Of a stretch of DNA of 31,301 nucleotides, positions 15,598 through 23,963 are shown piece after piece. Origin of the DNA: Bacteroidales bacterium UBA3724 (GTDB taxonomy: Bacteria > Bacteroidota > Bacteroidia > Bacteroidales > P3); assembly GCA_002371315.1 (NCBI GenBank), contig DFHL01000004.1:15409-46709 (forward strand), written 5' to 3'. The first letter of the stretch is position 1; each line of letters begins with the position of its first letter. The notes under the pieces are model-generated. The model saw only the letters and a program-made list of their open reading frames with translations, was not told the DNA's origin and did not search any database. The position numbers and the translations under genes were made by a program.

Positions 15598-16947
15598 TCA
15601 CTTCCTTCTGGCCACGAACAGGGATATGCTGTCGGCTTCGGTCCGGGCCTTCAGCCATTGGCGCAGGCGGTGTGCGTCGTCGGAATGCAGCAGCTTGCCT
15701 TTCTTGGGCTCGACGTAGGCCGAAACGATGTCGCGCTGCCCGCTGCCTGCATCGCCGGTCGGGCGTGACAGGCTGATGCTTTCGATGGTGGGGAAGAGGA
15801 TTGGCAACTCGCTGGCAATCTCGCTGTTGACGGTTTCCAGCCTGGAGTATTCGGCCAGGCGGCTCTCGTATAGGCCCATCTTTTGCGACAGCTCCTGCAT
15901 CAGCCGGTGCTCCTCCTCGCGCGAGGCGCTGATTTGGCTTAACTTGTTGTTGAGCAGCAGGATGCTGTCCGACTGGGCCCCCTGGATGATGGCCAGCCGG
16001 TACTTGTCGAGGCCGTAGTTGCCCATTCGGCTTTCGGCCTCGTCGATGGCGGCCTCGCCAAACTCGCGTCCCACGGCCACCACGCGCAGCGTCAGGCTCT
16101 CCTTGTCCACTTCGGTCGAAATCACCTGCGTGCCCGTCTGCGCCAGCTCGCTCTTCACGAAATTGCTGACGTTGCTGTCGAAGATGCTCTTTTTCACTAT
16201 GTTGGCGGTGACTATTGCCGCCGGAATCATTGTGACGACGACCACCGTGGTGACGATGTGGCGAACGCGGCGTTCGCGCTCGGGGCTGAGAAAGACTTTC
16301 TTCTCGAAGTGCATCAGCTTGACGCCGCCCAGGGTGGCCAGGCAGATGAAGACGGTGTTGATGAAAAAGAGATAAAAGGCTCCAAGAAAATACATTATGT
16401 GGCCCGTGCCGAGGCCGAAGCCGGCGGTGCACAGCGGCGGCATCAGGGCCGTGGCGATGGCCACGCCGGGAATGACGTTGCTCTTGCCCTTGGTGCAGGT
16501 GGCTATGATGCCCGCCGCGCCGCCGCAGAAGGCAATGAGCACGTCGTAGAGCGTCGGCGAGGTGCGTGCCAGCAGCTCCGACTGGGCGTCGCTCAGCGGC
16601 GTCAGCAGCCAGTAGACGGTGGCCGTCAGGATGCTGATGACGGTCGATACGGCATAGTTCTTGGCTGCCCGCTTCAGCATATCCAAGTCGTTGGTGCCCA
16701 GAGCGAAGCCCATACCGATGATGGGTCCCATCAGGGGCGAGATGAGCATAGCGCCGATGATGACCGCCGTCGAGTTGACGTTCAGTCCCAGCGAGGCGAT
16801 GAGGATGGCGAAGATGAGCACCCACAGGTTGCCGCCGCGGAAGGTTATGCCGCTGTTTATCTGGTCGATAATCTCGGCCTCGTCCCCCTTGTGCGGCCGC
16901 AGGATGAAGTATTGCTTCAGGTGTGCTGCTATTTGGCGAATGTCCAT
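15598..16947 (-). CDS. DUF389 family membrane protein
   Basis: A 449-residue protein of the DUF389 family (uncharacterised hydrophobic domain). A soluble N-terminus of about 40 residues leads to roughly six membrane segments between residues 40 and 250. These include the conserved ILIASLGLNVNSTAVIIGAM and PLMGPIIGMGFALG and the glycine-rich CGGAAGIIATCTKGKSNVIPG. A last membrane segment (about 236–256) is followed by a C-terminal domain of about 190 residues with coiled-coil-like helices. The substrate and role are unknown. The ATG at 16947 begins MDIRQIAAHLKQYF. It is transcribed toward pfkA. Confidence 0.88.
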   Translation of the reverse strand: MDIRQIAAHLKQYFILRPHKGDEAEIIDQINSGITFRGGNLWVLIFAILIASLGLNVNSTAVIIGAMLISPLMGPIIGMGFALGTNDLDMLKRAAKNYAVSTVISILTATVYWLLTPLSDAQSELLARTSPTLYDVLIAFCGGAAGIIATCTKGKSNVIPGVAIATALMPPLCTAGFGLGTGHIMYFLGAFYLFFINTVFICLATLGGVKLMHFEKKVFLSPERERRVRHIVTTVVVVTMIPAAIVTANIVKKSIFDSNVSNFVKSELAQTGTQVISTEVDKESLTLRVVAVGREFGEAAIDEAESRMGNYGLDKYRLAIIQGAQSDSILLLNNKLSQISASREEEHRLMQELSQKMGLYESRLAEYSRLETVNSEIASELPILFPTIESISLSRPTGDAGSGQRDIVSAYVEPKKGKLLHSDDAHRLRQWLKARTEADSISLFVARRK

Positions 16948-17063
16948 AGATTCAATTTTTTCGTCGGTTTGGCTTTTGTTACCCTAAACGTCCGGTCGCT
17001 GTTTTTATTGCCTCGGTGCGGCTCGAAAGCATACAAATTTTACCAAAAACTGACGAAACATAT

Positions 17064-17135
17064 ACCATCTTCTACTGAGGTAAAATTTGGTAAGAATATG
17101 GTAAGAATTTGGGTAGAATTTGATAAGAAGATGGT
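17064..17135 (+). repeat. 72-bp element with 10-bp terminal inverted repeats, copy B
   Basis: The element begins ACCATCTTCT and ends AGAAGATGGT, a perfect 10-bp terminal inverted repeat. Inside, 17086–17129 holds four contiguous 11-mers: TTTGGTAAGAA, TATGGTAAGAA, TTTGGGTAGAA and TTTGATAAGAA. By eye 64 of 72 positions match the inverted copy at 25367–25438. A small hairpin CCTG/CAGG follows directly. The spacer 16948–17389 otherwise holds only the promoter at 17257–17288. Confidence 0.8.
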
Positions 17136-17256
17136 CCTGTTTTGCAGGCGTTTACGAAGGCGGAAAAATCGGCATTTTTGGCGGGAACCAAACTTTTTTG
17201 AACAAAACTTGTAACGCGCTGTCTTTCATATATTAATACCTTTTTTGGCTAAAAGT

Positions 17257-17288
17257 TTTGTCTATTTGGACAAAAAGTGTTAATTTTG
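17257..17288 (+). promoter_or_regulatory. Promoter of the metallo-beta-lactamase RNase gene
   Basis: A TTTG (17257–17260) and a TAATTTTG (17281–17288) are separated by 20 bases, a full match to the Bacteroidetes consensus. It implies a 5' untranslated region of roughly 95 bases. Confidence 0.7.
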
Positions 17289-17389
17289 GAGTTTTGTTAA
17301 GAATTGATTTTGGAGCCTGTTATTGCTGCAATGCGCTGAAATGTACGGCATTGTGGCGGTTGCAAGGCGAAGGGACAAAAAAATAAAAT

Positions 17390-18790
17390 ATGAAAATAGA
17401 GTTTTTAGGAGCTACAAGGGAGGTGACGGGAAGCAAGCACCTCATTACGACTAAAAAAGGACTGAAGATACTGCTCGACTGCGGTATGTACCAGGGCAAG
17501 GGCCTCGAGACCGACGCTATGAACCGCGATTTGGGTTTCGACCCCAAGGAGATTGACTATCTGATACTTTCGCACGCTCATATCGACCATTCGGGCTTGA
17601 TACCGTACATCTACAAACTGGGTTTCAACGGCGTCATCGTCTGTACGCCGGCCACGCGCGACCTGTGCGCCATTATGCTGGCCGACGCCGGCCGCATCCA
17701 GGAGTCGGATACGCAGACGTTCAACAAGAAACGCCAGAAACAGGGCCTCGAACCCGTCGAGCCTATCTATACCGAGCAGGACGCGCAGGCCTGTATGCAG
17801 TGCTTCATCAGCGTTCCCTACCATAAGAAGTTCAACATCGAGGGCGAGGTGACGGTCGAGTTTTTCGACGCGGGCCATATCCTTGGCAGCGCGCTGGTGT
17901 ATCTGGAAATCAAGGAGGGACGCCGCACCATCAGGCTCGGTTTCACCGGCGATGTGGGCCGCTACGACAAGCACATTCTGAAGGACCCCGAGCCGTTCCC
18001 GCAGGTGGACTACCTGCTGATGGAGTCGACCTACGGCGACCGCCTGCACACCACGCTCGACACCGCCGAGCAGGACCTGCTGATGGCCACGCTCGACACC
18101 TGCACCAAGAAGAAGGGCAAACTCATCATCCCGTCGTTCGCCATCGGCCGTGCACAGGAGATTATCTATGCCCTCGACCGTCTGCGCAGCAAGGGTCTGC
18201 TGCCCGACATCGACGTCTTTGTCGACAGCCCGCTGAGCGTCAACGCCACCAACATTATGCGTATGCACCCCGAGTGCTTCAACGACAACATCATAGCCTA
18301 TATGAAGGACAATCCAGACCCGTTCGGTTTTGACCGCCTGCAGTATATCCAGTCGGTCGAGGCTTCGAAAGCGCTGAACGTCAGGCATAAGCCCTGCGTT
18401 ATCATCTCAGCGTCGGGTATGATGGAGGCCGGACGCGTGAAGCACCATCTGGCCAACAACATCGAAAACCCGACGACGACCATCCTCTGCGTGGGCTATT
18501 GCGAGCCCTCGACGCTGGGAGCCAAGATTATGCGTGGCGACAAGACGGTGTCCATCTTCGGCCGTCCGTATCAGGTGCGCGCCGACCTGCGCCGCATCGA
18601 GTCGTGGTCGGGCCACGGCGACTATGAGGAACTGATCAAGTACATCTCCTGCCAGGACAAGCGCCGCCTGAAGAAGATTTTCCTCGTCCACGGCGAGTCG
18701 GAGACGCAGGAGCACTTCAAGGAGACCCTCAACAAGCGCGGATATAAGAGAGTGGAGATAGCCGACTTCAGAGAGGAAGTGGAAATTTAA
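17390..18790 (+). CDS. Beta-CASP metallo-beta-lactamase ribonuclease
   Basis: A 466-residue MBL-fold protein of the RNA-specific beta-CASP group (YSH1/CPSF-73-like). The zinc motif is H62-A-H64-I-D66-H67. Further MBL motifs are DAGHILGSA and GFTGDVGRYDKHIL, and LMESTYGDR marks the start of the beta-CASP insert. The RNA-metabolism (RMMBL) end has SWSGHGDYEEL and FLVHGE. It probably cuts or trims RNA in the cytoplasm; the substrate is unknown. The ATG at 17390 gives the canonical MKIEFLGATREVTGS start. cstA follows after 150 bases. Confidence 0.92.
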   Translation: MKIEFLGATREVTGSKHLITTKKGLKILLDCGMYQGKGLETDAMNRDLGFDPKEIDYLILSHAHIDHSGLIPYIYKLGFNGVIVCTPATRDLCAIMLADAGRIQESDTQTFNKKRQKQGLEPVEPIYTEQDAQACMQCFISVPYHKKFNIEGEVTVEFFDAGHILGSALVYLEIKEGRRTIRLGFTGDVGRYDKHILKDPEPFPQVDYLLMESTYGDRLHTTLDTAEQDLLMATLDTCTKKKGKLIIPSFAIGRAQEIIYALDRLRSKGLLPDIDVFVDSPLSVNATNIMRMHPECFNDNIIAYMKDNPDPFGFDRLQYIQSVEASKALNVRHKPCVIISASGMMEAGRVKHHLANNIENPTTTILCVGYCEPSTLGAKIMRGDKTVSIFGRPYQVRADLRRIESWSGHGDYEELIKYISCQDKRRLKKIFLVHGESETQEHFKETLNKRGYKRVEIADFREEVEI

Positions 18791-18826
18791 AAAAGGAAAA
18801 CTTCGTACGAAAACCAAAACGAAAAC

Positions 18827-18912
18827 GAAAAACGGAGAGCGAAAAACGGAGAGCGAAAAACGGAAAGATAATTCGTATTGTCCCTTAACTTCCTTTAACT
18901 TCCCCTTTAACT
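18827..18912 (+). repeat. Short tandem repeats in the spacer before cstA
   Basis: GAAAAACGGAGAGC occurs twice in tandem (18827–18840, 18841–18854), followed by a partial third copy. Then comes a run of CTTAACTTCC/CTTTAACTTCC words (18882–18912). Function is unknown. Confidence 0.7.
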
Positions 18913-18940
18913 CCCAATTAAAATTAAAAAAGAATAAATT

Positions 18941-20395
18941 ATGATAACATTTTGTATTTCGATTGTTTTGCTGCTGCTTGGCTACTTTTTGTATTCCAAG
19001 CTGATAGAGCGCGTTCTGGGTGTTGACGGCAGCCGCGTTACGCCGGCTGTGGCGCATCCCGACGGTGTCGACTATGTGCCGATGAAGCCGTGGCGCGTGT
19101 TCCTCATCCAGTTTCTTAACATCGCCGGCGTGGGCCCCATCTGCGGTGCCATTATGGGCGCGCAGTTCGGCACGGCGTCGTTCCTCTGGATCGTCTTTGG
19201 ATGCATCTTTGCCGGTGCGGTCCACGATTTCATCAGCGGATTCATCTCGCTGCGCCAGGACGGTGCCTCGCTGCCCGAAATCCACGGCACCTATCTCGGC
19301 AACGGTATGAAGCAGTTTATGCGCGGCTTCACGGTGCTGCTGATGATCCTGGTCGGCGCGGTGTTTGTGAACACCCCCGCCGTCCTGCTCAACCAGAATT
19401 TCACGCCCGACTGGAACATCTTTATCTGGGTGGGCATCATTTTTGCCTACTATCTGCTGGCCACGCTGCTGCCTATCGACAAGTTGATCGGCAAGATATA
19501 CCCCATTTTCGGCATCCTGCTGCTGGCAATGGCCGTGGCCATCGTGGTGGCGTTCGTCGTCTACAAGGTGCCCATCCCCGAGCTGTGGAGCGGTATGGAG
19601 AACCGCCATCCGCAGGCGGCTACCAACCCCATCTTCCCGATGATGTTCATCTCCATAGCCTGTGGCGCCATCAGCGGATTCCACGCCACGCAGTCGCCCC
19701 TGATGGCCCGCTGTATGGTGAACGAGAAGCAGTGCCGCCCCATCTTCTATGGCGCTATGATCACCGAAGGCGTCGTGGCCCTGATTTGGGCTGCCGCTGC
19801 CGCCTATTTCTTCCACGACAAGCCGGAGCTGTGCATTGGCAAGAGCGGCAACGATATGGTCGGAGTCATCGCCAACGAGTGGTTCCCCAAGGCTATTGCC
19901 GTCGTCTGCATACTGGGTGTCATCAGCGCTGCCGTCACTAGCGGCGACACGGCGCTGCGGTCGGCACGCCTGATAGTGGCCGACTTTATGCACGTCGACC
20001 AGAAGCCCGTTCCGAAACGTCTTCTGGTGGCCTTGCCTGTATTCGTCATCGCCGCCGGACTTTTGGTGTTCTCGCTGGTTGACAAGGAAGGCTTCCAGGT
20101 AATCTGGCGTTATTTTTCGTGGGCCAACCAGGTGCTGGCGATGGTCACCCTTTGGACCGTCACCGTCTTTCTGGTGCAGCACAAACCGCGCACGCTGTGG
20201 TACCTGATGACGCTCATCCCGGCCCTGTTTATGAGTATGGTGACCATCAGCTTTATCTTTGTGGCTCAGAAAGAGGGTTTTGGAAGCTTCATTCCCAGCA
20301 AGGTCGGCTACATCCTTGCGGCTGTCGTCACCCTTCTGTTCTTTGCCATCTTTGTCCGCTGGATGGCGCGGTTCAACAAAAATGCAAAAAAATAA
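18941..20395 (+). CDS. cstA: Carbon starvation protein CstA family transporter
   Basis: A 484-residue polytopic inner-membrane protein of the CstA family, whose members import pyruvate or peptides under carbon limitation. About 12 membrane segments are visible. Family blocks include FLNIAGVGPICGAIMGAQFG, VHDFISGFISLRQDGASLPE and GFHATQSPLMARCM. It is shorter than the roughly 700-residue enterobacterial protein, as usual for the Bacteroidetes form. The C-terminus ends in a basic FNKNAKK. It may be co-transcribed with the upstream RNase gene. The actual substrate is not predictable from sequence. Confidence 0.9.
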   Translation: MITFCISIVLLLLGYFLYSKLIERVLGVDGSRVTPAVAHPDGVDYVPMKPWRVFLIQFLNIAGVGPICGAIMGAQFGTASFLWIVFGCIFAGAVHDFISGFISLRQDGASLPEIHGTYLGNGMKQFMRGFTVLLMILVGAVFVNTPAVLLNQNFTPDWNIFIWVGIIFAYYLLATLLPIDKLIGKIYPIFGILLLAMAVAIVVAFVVYKVPIPELWSGMENRHPQAATNPIFPMMFISIACGAISGFHATQSPLMARCMVNEKQCRPIFYGAMITEGVVALIWAAAAAYFFHDKPELCIGKSGNDMVGVIANEWFPKAIAVVCILGVISAAVTSGDTALRSARLIVADFMHVDQKPVPKRLLVALPVFVIAAGLLVFSLVDKEGFQVIWRYFSWANQVLAMVTLWTVTVFLVQHKPRTLWYLMTLIPALFMSMVTISFIFVAQKEGFGSFIPSKVGYILAAVVTLLFFAIFVRWMARFNKNAKK

Positions 20396-20453
20396 CCATC
20401 ACACAATAAAAACGAATAATACGCGTTAAGAAGAACAATAAATATCACGCAAA

Positions 20454-21284
20454 ATGAAGAAAAGCATCGTTTTAGCTATTGCCTTACTGACGGCAGGCGT
20501 TACATTTGCCGCCGGCGGCGGTCCCCGCAAGAATTCACGTACCGAGATGGGTATCCACGGCAACGCCCTGTATGTGATTGAATATACGTATAATATGTTT
20601 GGCGGCAAGAATGGCGGCCGCCAGCTGGTGTGCATCGACAGCATCACCTTCGACAAGCGCGGCAACTTTGCCGACAAGATCCGTCGCACCAATGGCGAGT
20701 ATACTTATTTTTCGTACTATTTCGACGTTAACGGCTACGCCCTCGGCTGGAACGAGTACAACAAGGCCAACCAGCTGACCGGCCGCACGGCATACCTCAA
20801 CGACAAGAACGGCAACCGCATTGCCCGCACGGTCTATATGAAAGAGCGTATGAGCAAGAAGGAGACCAGCAAGTACGAGAACAACCGCCTTGTCGAGGAG
20901 CAGAGCTATGGCGCCGACGGCCAGATGACGGAGCGTCGCGTCTACAAGTACGATAACCAGGGCAACAACACCGAGCTGGAGTTCTACAATCCCGACGGCG
21001 ACCTGATGCAGCGCTATCTCTACAAGTACGACAATCGCGGCAACCGCATCGAGTGGCGCTTCTACGATGCCGACGAGTTCCTTGTAGCCCTGACTACCTA
21101 CTATTACGACGACCACGACAACGTCGTCGAAGTCAGCTCATTCAACTATGACGAGCACCTGAACTGGAAGCACAGCTACGTCTACGAGTACGACGAGGAC
21201 GACAACTGGGTGCGCCAGACCATCTATCGCAACAACAACCCCTATCAGGTCATTGAGCGCGAGATCGCTTTCCCCGCCGACTGA
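20454..21284 (+). CDS. Secreted YD-repeat-like protein
   Basis: A 276-residue protein with a clear signal peptide (MKKSIVLAIALLTAGVTFAA). The mature part is built from repeats of about 20–22 residues around tyrosine–aspartate and asparagine–glycine turns, for example KYDNQGNNTELEFYNPDGD, then KYDNRGNRIEWRFYDADEF, then YYDDHDNVVEVSSFNYDEHL. This resembles the YD/RHS repeats of cell-surface proteins, but no toxin or polymorphic C-terminus is present. I do not know its role; a periplasmic or surface-exposed beta-rich protein is the most I can infer. It is followed by a strong terminator. Confidence 0.8.
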   Translation: MKKSIVLAIALLTAGVTFAAGGGPRKNSRTEMGIHGNALYVIEYTYNMFGGKNGGRQLVCIDSITFDKRGNFADKIRRTNGEYTYFSYYFDVNGYALGWNEYNKANQLTGRTAYLNDKNGNRIARTVYMKERMSKKETSKYENNRLVEEQSYGADGQMTERRVYKYDNQGNNTELEFYNPDGDLMQRYLYKYDNRGNRIEWRFYDADEFLVALTTYYYDDHDNVVEVSSFNYDEHLNWKHSYVYEYDEDDNWVRQTIYRNNNPYQVIEREIAFPAD

Positions 21285-21317
21285 TATTGGGCAGAATACT
21301 TAATACCATAAAGAAAT

Positions 21318-21357
21318 AGAGAGTACCACATCACGGTTGTGGTACTCTCTTTTTTTT
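21318..21357 (+). terminator. Rho-independent terminator after the YD-repeat gene
   Basis: The 13-bp stem AGAGAGTACCACA/TGTGGTACTCTCT has a seven-base loop and is followed by a T run. It ends the plus-strand unit from 17390 or 18941. Confidence 0.92.
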
Positions 21358-21387
21358 GCAATGACGCTCCTAAATTCCAGTTACAAG

Positions 21388-21530
21388 TGCAACACTAAGT
21401 AGAAAAAAAGAGCACCAAAAATTTGGTACTCTCAGGTAAAGTGACTAATTTTGTGTTGCATATGAAAAAATATAAACACCTTACCAAAGAGCAAAGATAC
21501 ACAATTTTTGTGTGTCTGAGAAAAAAATGA
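21388..21530 (+). mobile_element. IS30-family remnant, left end and transposase start
   Basis: TGCAACAC (21388–21395) and its inverse GTGTTGCA (21453–21460) flank a hairpin-like GAGCACC...GGTACTC. An ATG at 21462 then opens the frame MKKYKHLTKEQRYTIFVCL, which stops after 22 codons (21530). KHLTKEQRYTI is the typical N-terminus of IS30-family transposases, which are normally over 300 residues. The rest of the element is gone. An ACAGTGTCGGAC follows at 21530–21541 and may be the end of another element. Assignment rests on the short peptide. Confidence 0.65.
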
Positions 21531-21579
21531 CAGTGTCGGACTAATGTGTAAATTCGTTAATTTGTTAATGGTTGACGCG

Positions 21580-21626
21580 CCAGCCACTAACGCACTAACG
21601 CATTAACGCAATAACGCACTAACACA
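21580..21626. repeat. Low-complexity AACGCACT/AACGCATT repeat
   Basis: ACTAACGCACTAACGCATTA and then ACGCAATAACGCACTAACAC form a degenerate repeat of 8–9 bases just before the duplicated dehydrogenase fragment. No coding role is seen. Confidence 0.65.
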
Positions 21627-21816
21627 TTATCTCATACACATCCGGTAGATGCTTACCACGTCGTCCTTGGTCAGGGGGCGGAAGCCGGGGATGGTGCCAT
21701 TGTAGGGCAGTACGGCCTTGGCTGCCATCGAGTCGAAGTGGCTCTCGTCGATGTTGAGCTCGGGTAGGTTACGCTTCAGACCGAGGGTGTCGAAAAGGAA
21801 GTGGCTGAGTTGCTCG
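21627..21816 (-). pseudogene. Duplicated 3' fragment of the iron alcohol dehydrogenase gene
   Basis: The minus strand encodes LSHFLFDTLGLKRNLPELNI and continues through DESHFDSMAAKAVLPYNG to VVSIYRMCM, then R and a stop. This is almost the same as the last 60 or so residues of the intact dehydrogenase at 23964–25142. DNA identity is high over about 185 bases and stops abruptly near 21816. There is no start codon or catalytic region, so it is a dead partial copy. Confidence 0.9.
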
Positions 21817-21873
21817 GGCTATCCGCAGTGCAACGGGACGAGGAGTATTCGATAACTTTTTCTTTATAACGTT

Positions 21874-21899
21874 ATTTCGTTATAACGTTATAACGAAAT
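21874..21899. repeat. Perfect 26-bp palindrome
   Basis: The arms ATTTCGTTATAAC and GTTATAACGAAAT form a perfect palindrome touching the stop codon of the gene at 21900–23276. A further TATAACGTTA word extends it to the left. It may act as a weak terminator stem or a protein-binding site; no T run accompanies it. Confidence 0.7.
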
Positions 21900-23276
21900 C
21901 TATTTTGATTCAGGATAGGTTTTCTTCAGCGCGGCATCGAGTTTCCCGGCTATGCGCGATTCGAGTGGCACGGTGTTATAGCTTTGCCAGAAGCTCTCGT
22001 CGGCATCGCCGTGGCCGAAGATGTCGTGATATCTGTATTTCTTGCCCTTCTTGACGGTCGAATTGAGGAAGTCGGGCTCCATCTTGCGGAAATCGGTCAA
22101 GGTCCACATCTCGTATTCTTCAAATTCGTCGTTGGTGAGAACTTCGCGCAGTTTAGTGTTCATCTTACGACCCACGACCCGCGCCTTTTCGGGAGGAAGG
22201 ATTCCGATTGATGAGCCCTTCATACTGAATGTGAGTGTGTAGCGGCCGCCGACCTTCGCATAGTCGTATTGCTCGCGACGGTAGGTGTACCATATTCCGC
22301 CAACCAAGCGGTTGAGAGGGTAGAACAACTTTAATGTGTCGGGGCAAAGGGTCGTCTTGTAGTAGTGGATAAGGGCTTTGTCGCTCTTGTTTATAATCAG
22401 GGCCGTGCTGTCTTTCTCGGTCACTTCGGTGATGAGGTAATAGCTCTCGCCATTTCCCTCGTTCATAATGGACAGTTTTGAATGTCTGTCCAGTTTTTTG
22501 CCACCTTTCCCTTTTGTCCATTTGAAGCCCTTGGTTTTTTGTAACATATCGTTGAAGATATGCGCATCATCATACTTGATTTGTGTCTCTCCGACGAAGA
22601 TGTTCTCTTTGTAGTTCGAGTCTCCAAGAATCTCCTTGAGCATCATAGTGTCGTAAACCAGCAGTCGGCTTAAGGGATAGCGCTTGTGGTTGCCGGCAAG
22701 GCTTATCGAGTCGAAATTGGAGTAGTCGAAAAGGGGTTGAATATATTGGATGTCGTATCCGGGGCGCATCACGTCGCTGATGGCTTCGCAGAAAAGCCAG
22801 AGGCTGTCGTCGGTCAACCAGTAATGGCGGAAGAAGAAGGTTCCGATCATTGTGTCGCACCAGTAGTTGTCGGGGATTCGCCTGACCACTTCCTCCATAA
22901 GTTTGCTCGGCTTGTTATAGTCGCACACGGTCACCGAAGCCAAAGTGATTGATAGTTTGCTCATCGTGACATTCCTCTGCTTGCGCAGCTTGCTGACCTC
23001 TATTGTGTCGGTGCGGTAACCTGCGAAGTTTAGCACTATCTTCTTGTCTGCCTGCTCCTTGCTGAGTTTCAGGTTATACATTCCGTCGTGGTTTGTCTGC
23101 GTGCCTGACATTGTGCCGGCAACGCGTAGCAGGACGTAGGGTAGGGGCTCTTTTGTTTTCGCGTCGGTTATCTTGCCCTTGATGACGATGTCTTGTGCCT
23201 GCAGGGAGAAAACGGTTGCAAGCAATGCGAACAATAAAGATGCTTTCTTTGATATATGTGATGTAAAGTATTTCAT
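21900..23276 (-). CDS. Secreted protein with carboxypeptidase-like regulatory domain
   Basis: A 458-residue exported protein. From the ATG at 23276 the signal peptide reads MKYFTSHISKKASLLFALLA, followed by a cleavage region FSLQAQ. Residues about 29–110 form a CarboxypepD_reg-like beta-sandwich (IVIKGKITDAKTKEPLPYVL, then NHDGMYNLKL and YRTDTIEVSK), common at the N-terminus of Bacteroidetes surface proteins. The remaining 350 residues resemble other conserved exported proteins of the group but give no functional motif. An ATG at 23303 is an alternative start; a TATTTTTG -7 box (23318–23325, minus strand) lies upstream. The gene sits between two mobile remnants. Confidence 0.75.
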   Translation of the reverse strand: MKYFTSHISKKASLLFALLATVFSLQAQDIVIKGKITDAKTKEPLPYVLLRVAGTMSGTQTNHDGMYNLKLSKEQADKKIVLNFAGYRTDTIEVSKLRKQRNVTMSKLSITLASVTVCDYNKPSKLMEEVVRRIPDNYWCDTMIGTFFFRHYWLTDDSLWLFCEAISDVMRPGYDIQYIQPLFDYSNFDSISLAGNHKRYPLSRLLVYDTMMLKEILGDSNYKENIFVGETQIKYDDAHIFNDMLQKTKGFKWTKGKGGKKLDRHSKLSIMNEGNGESYYLITEVTEKDSTALIINKSDKALIHYYKTTLCPDTLKLFYPLNRLVGGIWYTYRREQYDYAKVGGRYTLTFSMKGSSIGILPPEKARVVGRKMNTKLREVLTNDEFEEYEMWTLTDFRKMEPDFLNSTVKKGKKYRYHDIFGHGDADESFWQSYNTVPLESRIAGKLDAALKKTYPESK

Positions 23277-23404
23277 TCTTAGCGAATTGAGTGAAAAGCG
23301 CATTGTTTTTTGTTTTGCAAAAATAATAAATTTTTCACTAGTGTCTCTTAATTAATGTTAAATAAACTTCTTTAGTATTCATGTTCAGTGATTTGTACAA
23401 TATA

Positions 23405-23935
23405 ATCTGTGTCCGACATTTGAATTGTGTATATTTGATTTCTTTATTAACAAGGAATCGGTATGCATACAGGACAAAACGTATTCGCCCAAATCACACT
23501 GTTTCTCCCGCAGCGGCAGTTTCGGAGAATTGTATCGAAATATCGCGACAGGACAGAGGGGTGGGGTTTTTCTCACTGGAGTCATCTGCTTGTGCTGATG
23601 TTCGGTCAACTCATCGGGTGCGGGAGTCTCAGAGAACTCACAGACATCACTACAGCCCATGCCAAACGTTCTTATTATCTCGGATTCGGAGCAACGCCCG
23701 TTGTCAGGAACACACTCTCCAAAGCCAATATGCTCCGTGAACCTCGAATCTTCGAGGAGTTTGCCTTTTATATGGTGTCGCTCGCGCAGCGAAGGCGGAT
23801 TACCAAGGAATTCGAGCTTCACGGGAGGTTCTATGCCGTGGATTCCACTACCATTGACCTCTGCATGTCCGTATTCCGCTGGGCACTCTTCCGCAGCGCA
23901 GGTACAGTATTCACTCATAGGAAATGAAATATGAG
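23405..23935 (+). mobile_element. IS4-type insertion sequence, left part only
   Basis: The element begins near GTGTCCGACATT (23410–23421, a candidate terminal repeat) and contains the truncated transposase gene. The right boundary is near 23935, 29 bases before the dehydrogenase stop codon. The inverse word TGTCGGAC occurs at 21534–21541 and may be the matching end of another copy. Exact ends cannot be fixed by eye. Confidence 0.6.
23463..23927 (+). pseudogene. Truncated IS4-type transposase (DUF4372 N-terminus)
   Basis: The frame starts MHTGQNVFAQITLFLPQRQF, matching the DUF4372 N-terminal domain of IS4-family transposases. It continues through WSHLLVLMFGQLIGCGSLREL to FYAVDSTTIDLC, which holds the first catalytic aspartate (AVDSTT). 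After 154 residues it ends; the full protein should have close to 400, so the second aspartate and the glutamate are missing. A -7-like TATATTTG (23430–23437) precedes it. It is a non-functional left half of an insertion sequence. The window's three CATG sites are all at 23380–23867. Confidence 0.85.
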
Positions 23936-23963
23936 AATTGATAATTAAATCACTTGTCACAGG

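Noticed and set aside
16258..17214. A 318-codon plus-strand frame opposite the DUF389 gene and into the 72-bp element
   Set aside because: Most of it is antisense to a conserved membrane protein; the peptide shared with 25367–25438 is explained by the DNA repeat.
18407..20182. A 591-codon open frame antisense to cstA
   Set aside because: It runs opposite a clear membrane transporter and is rich in His, Gln and Asp, as expected of an antisense shadow.
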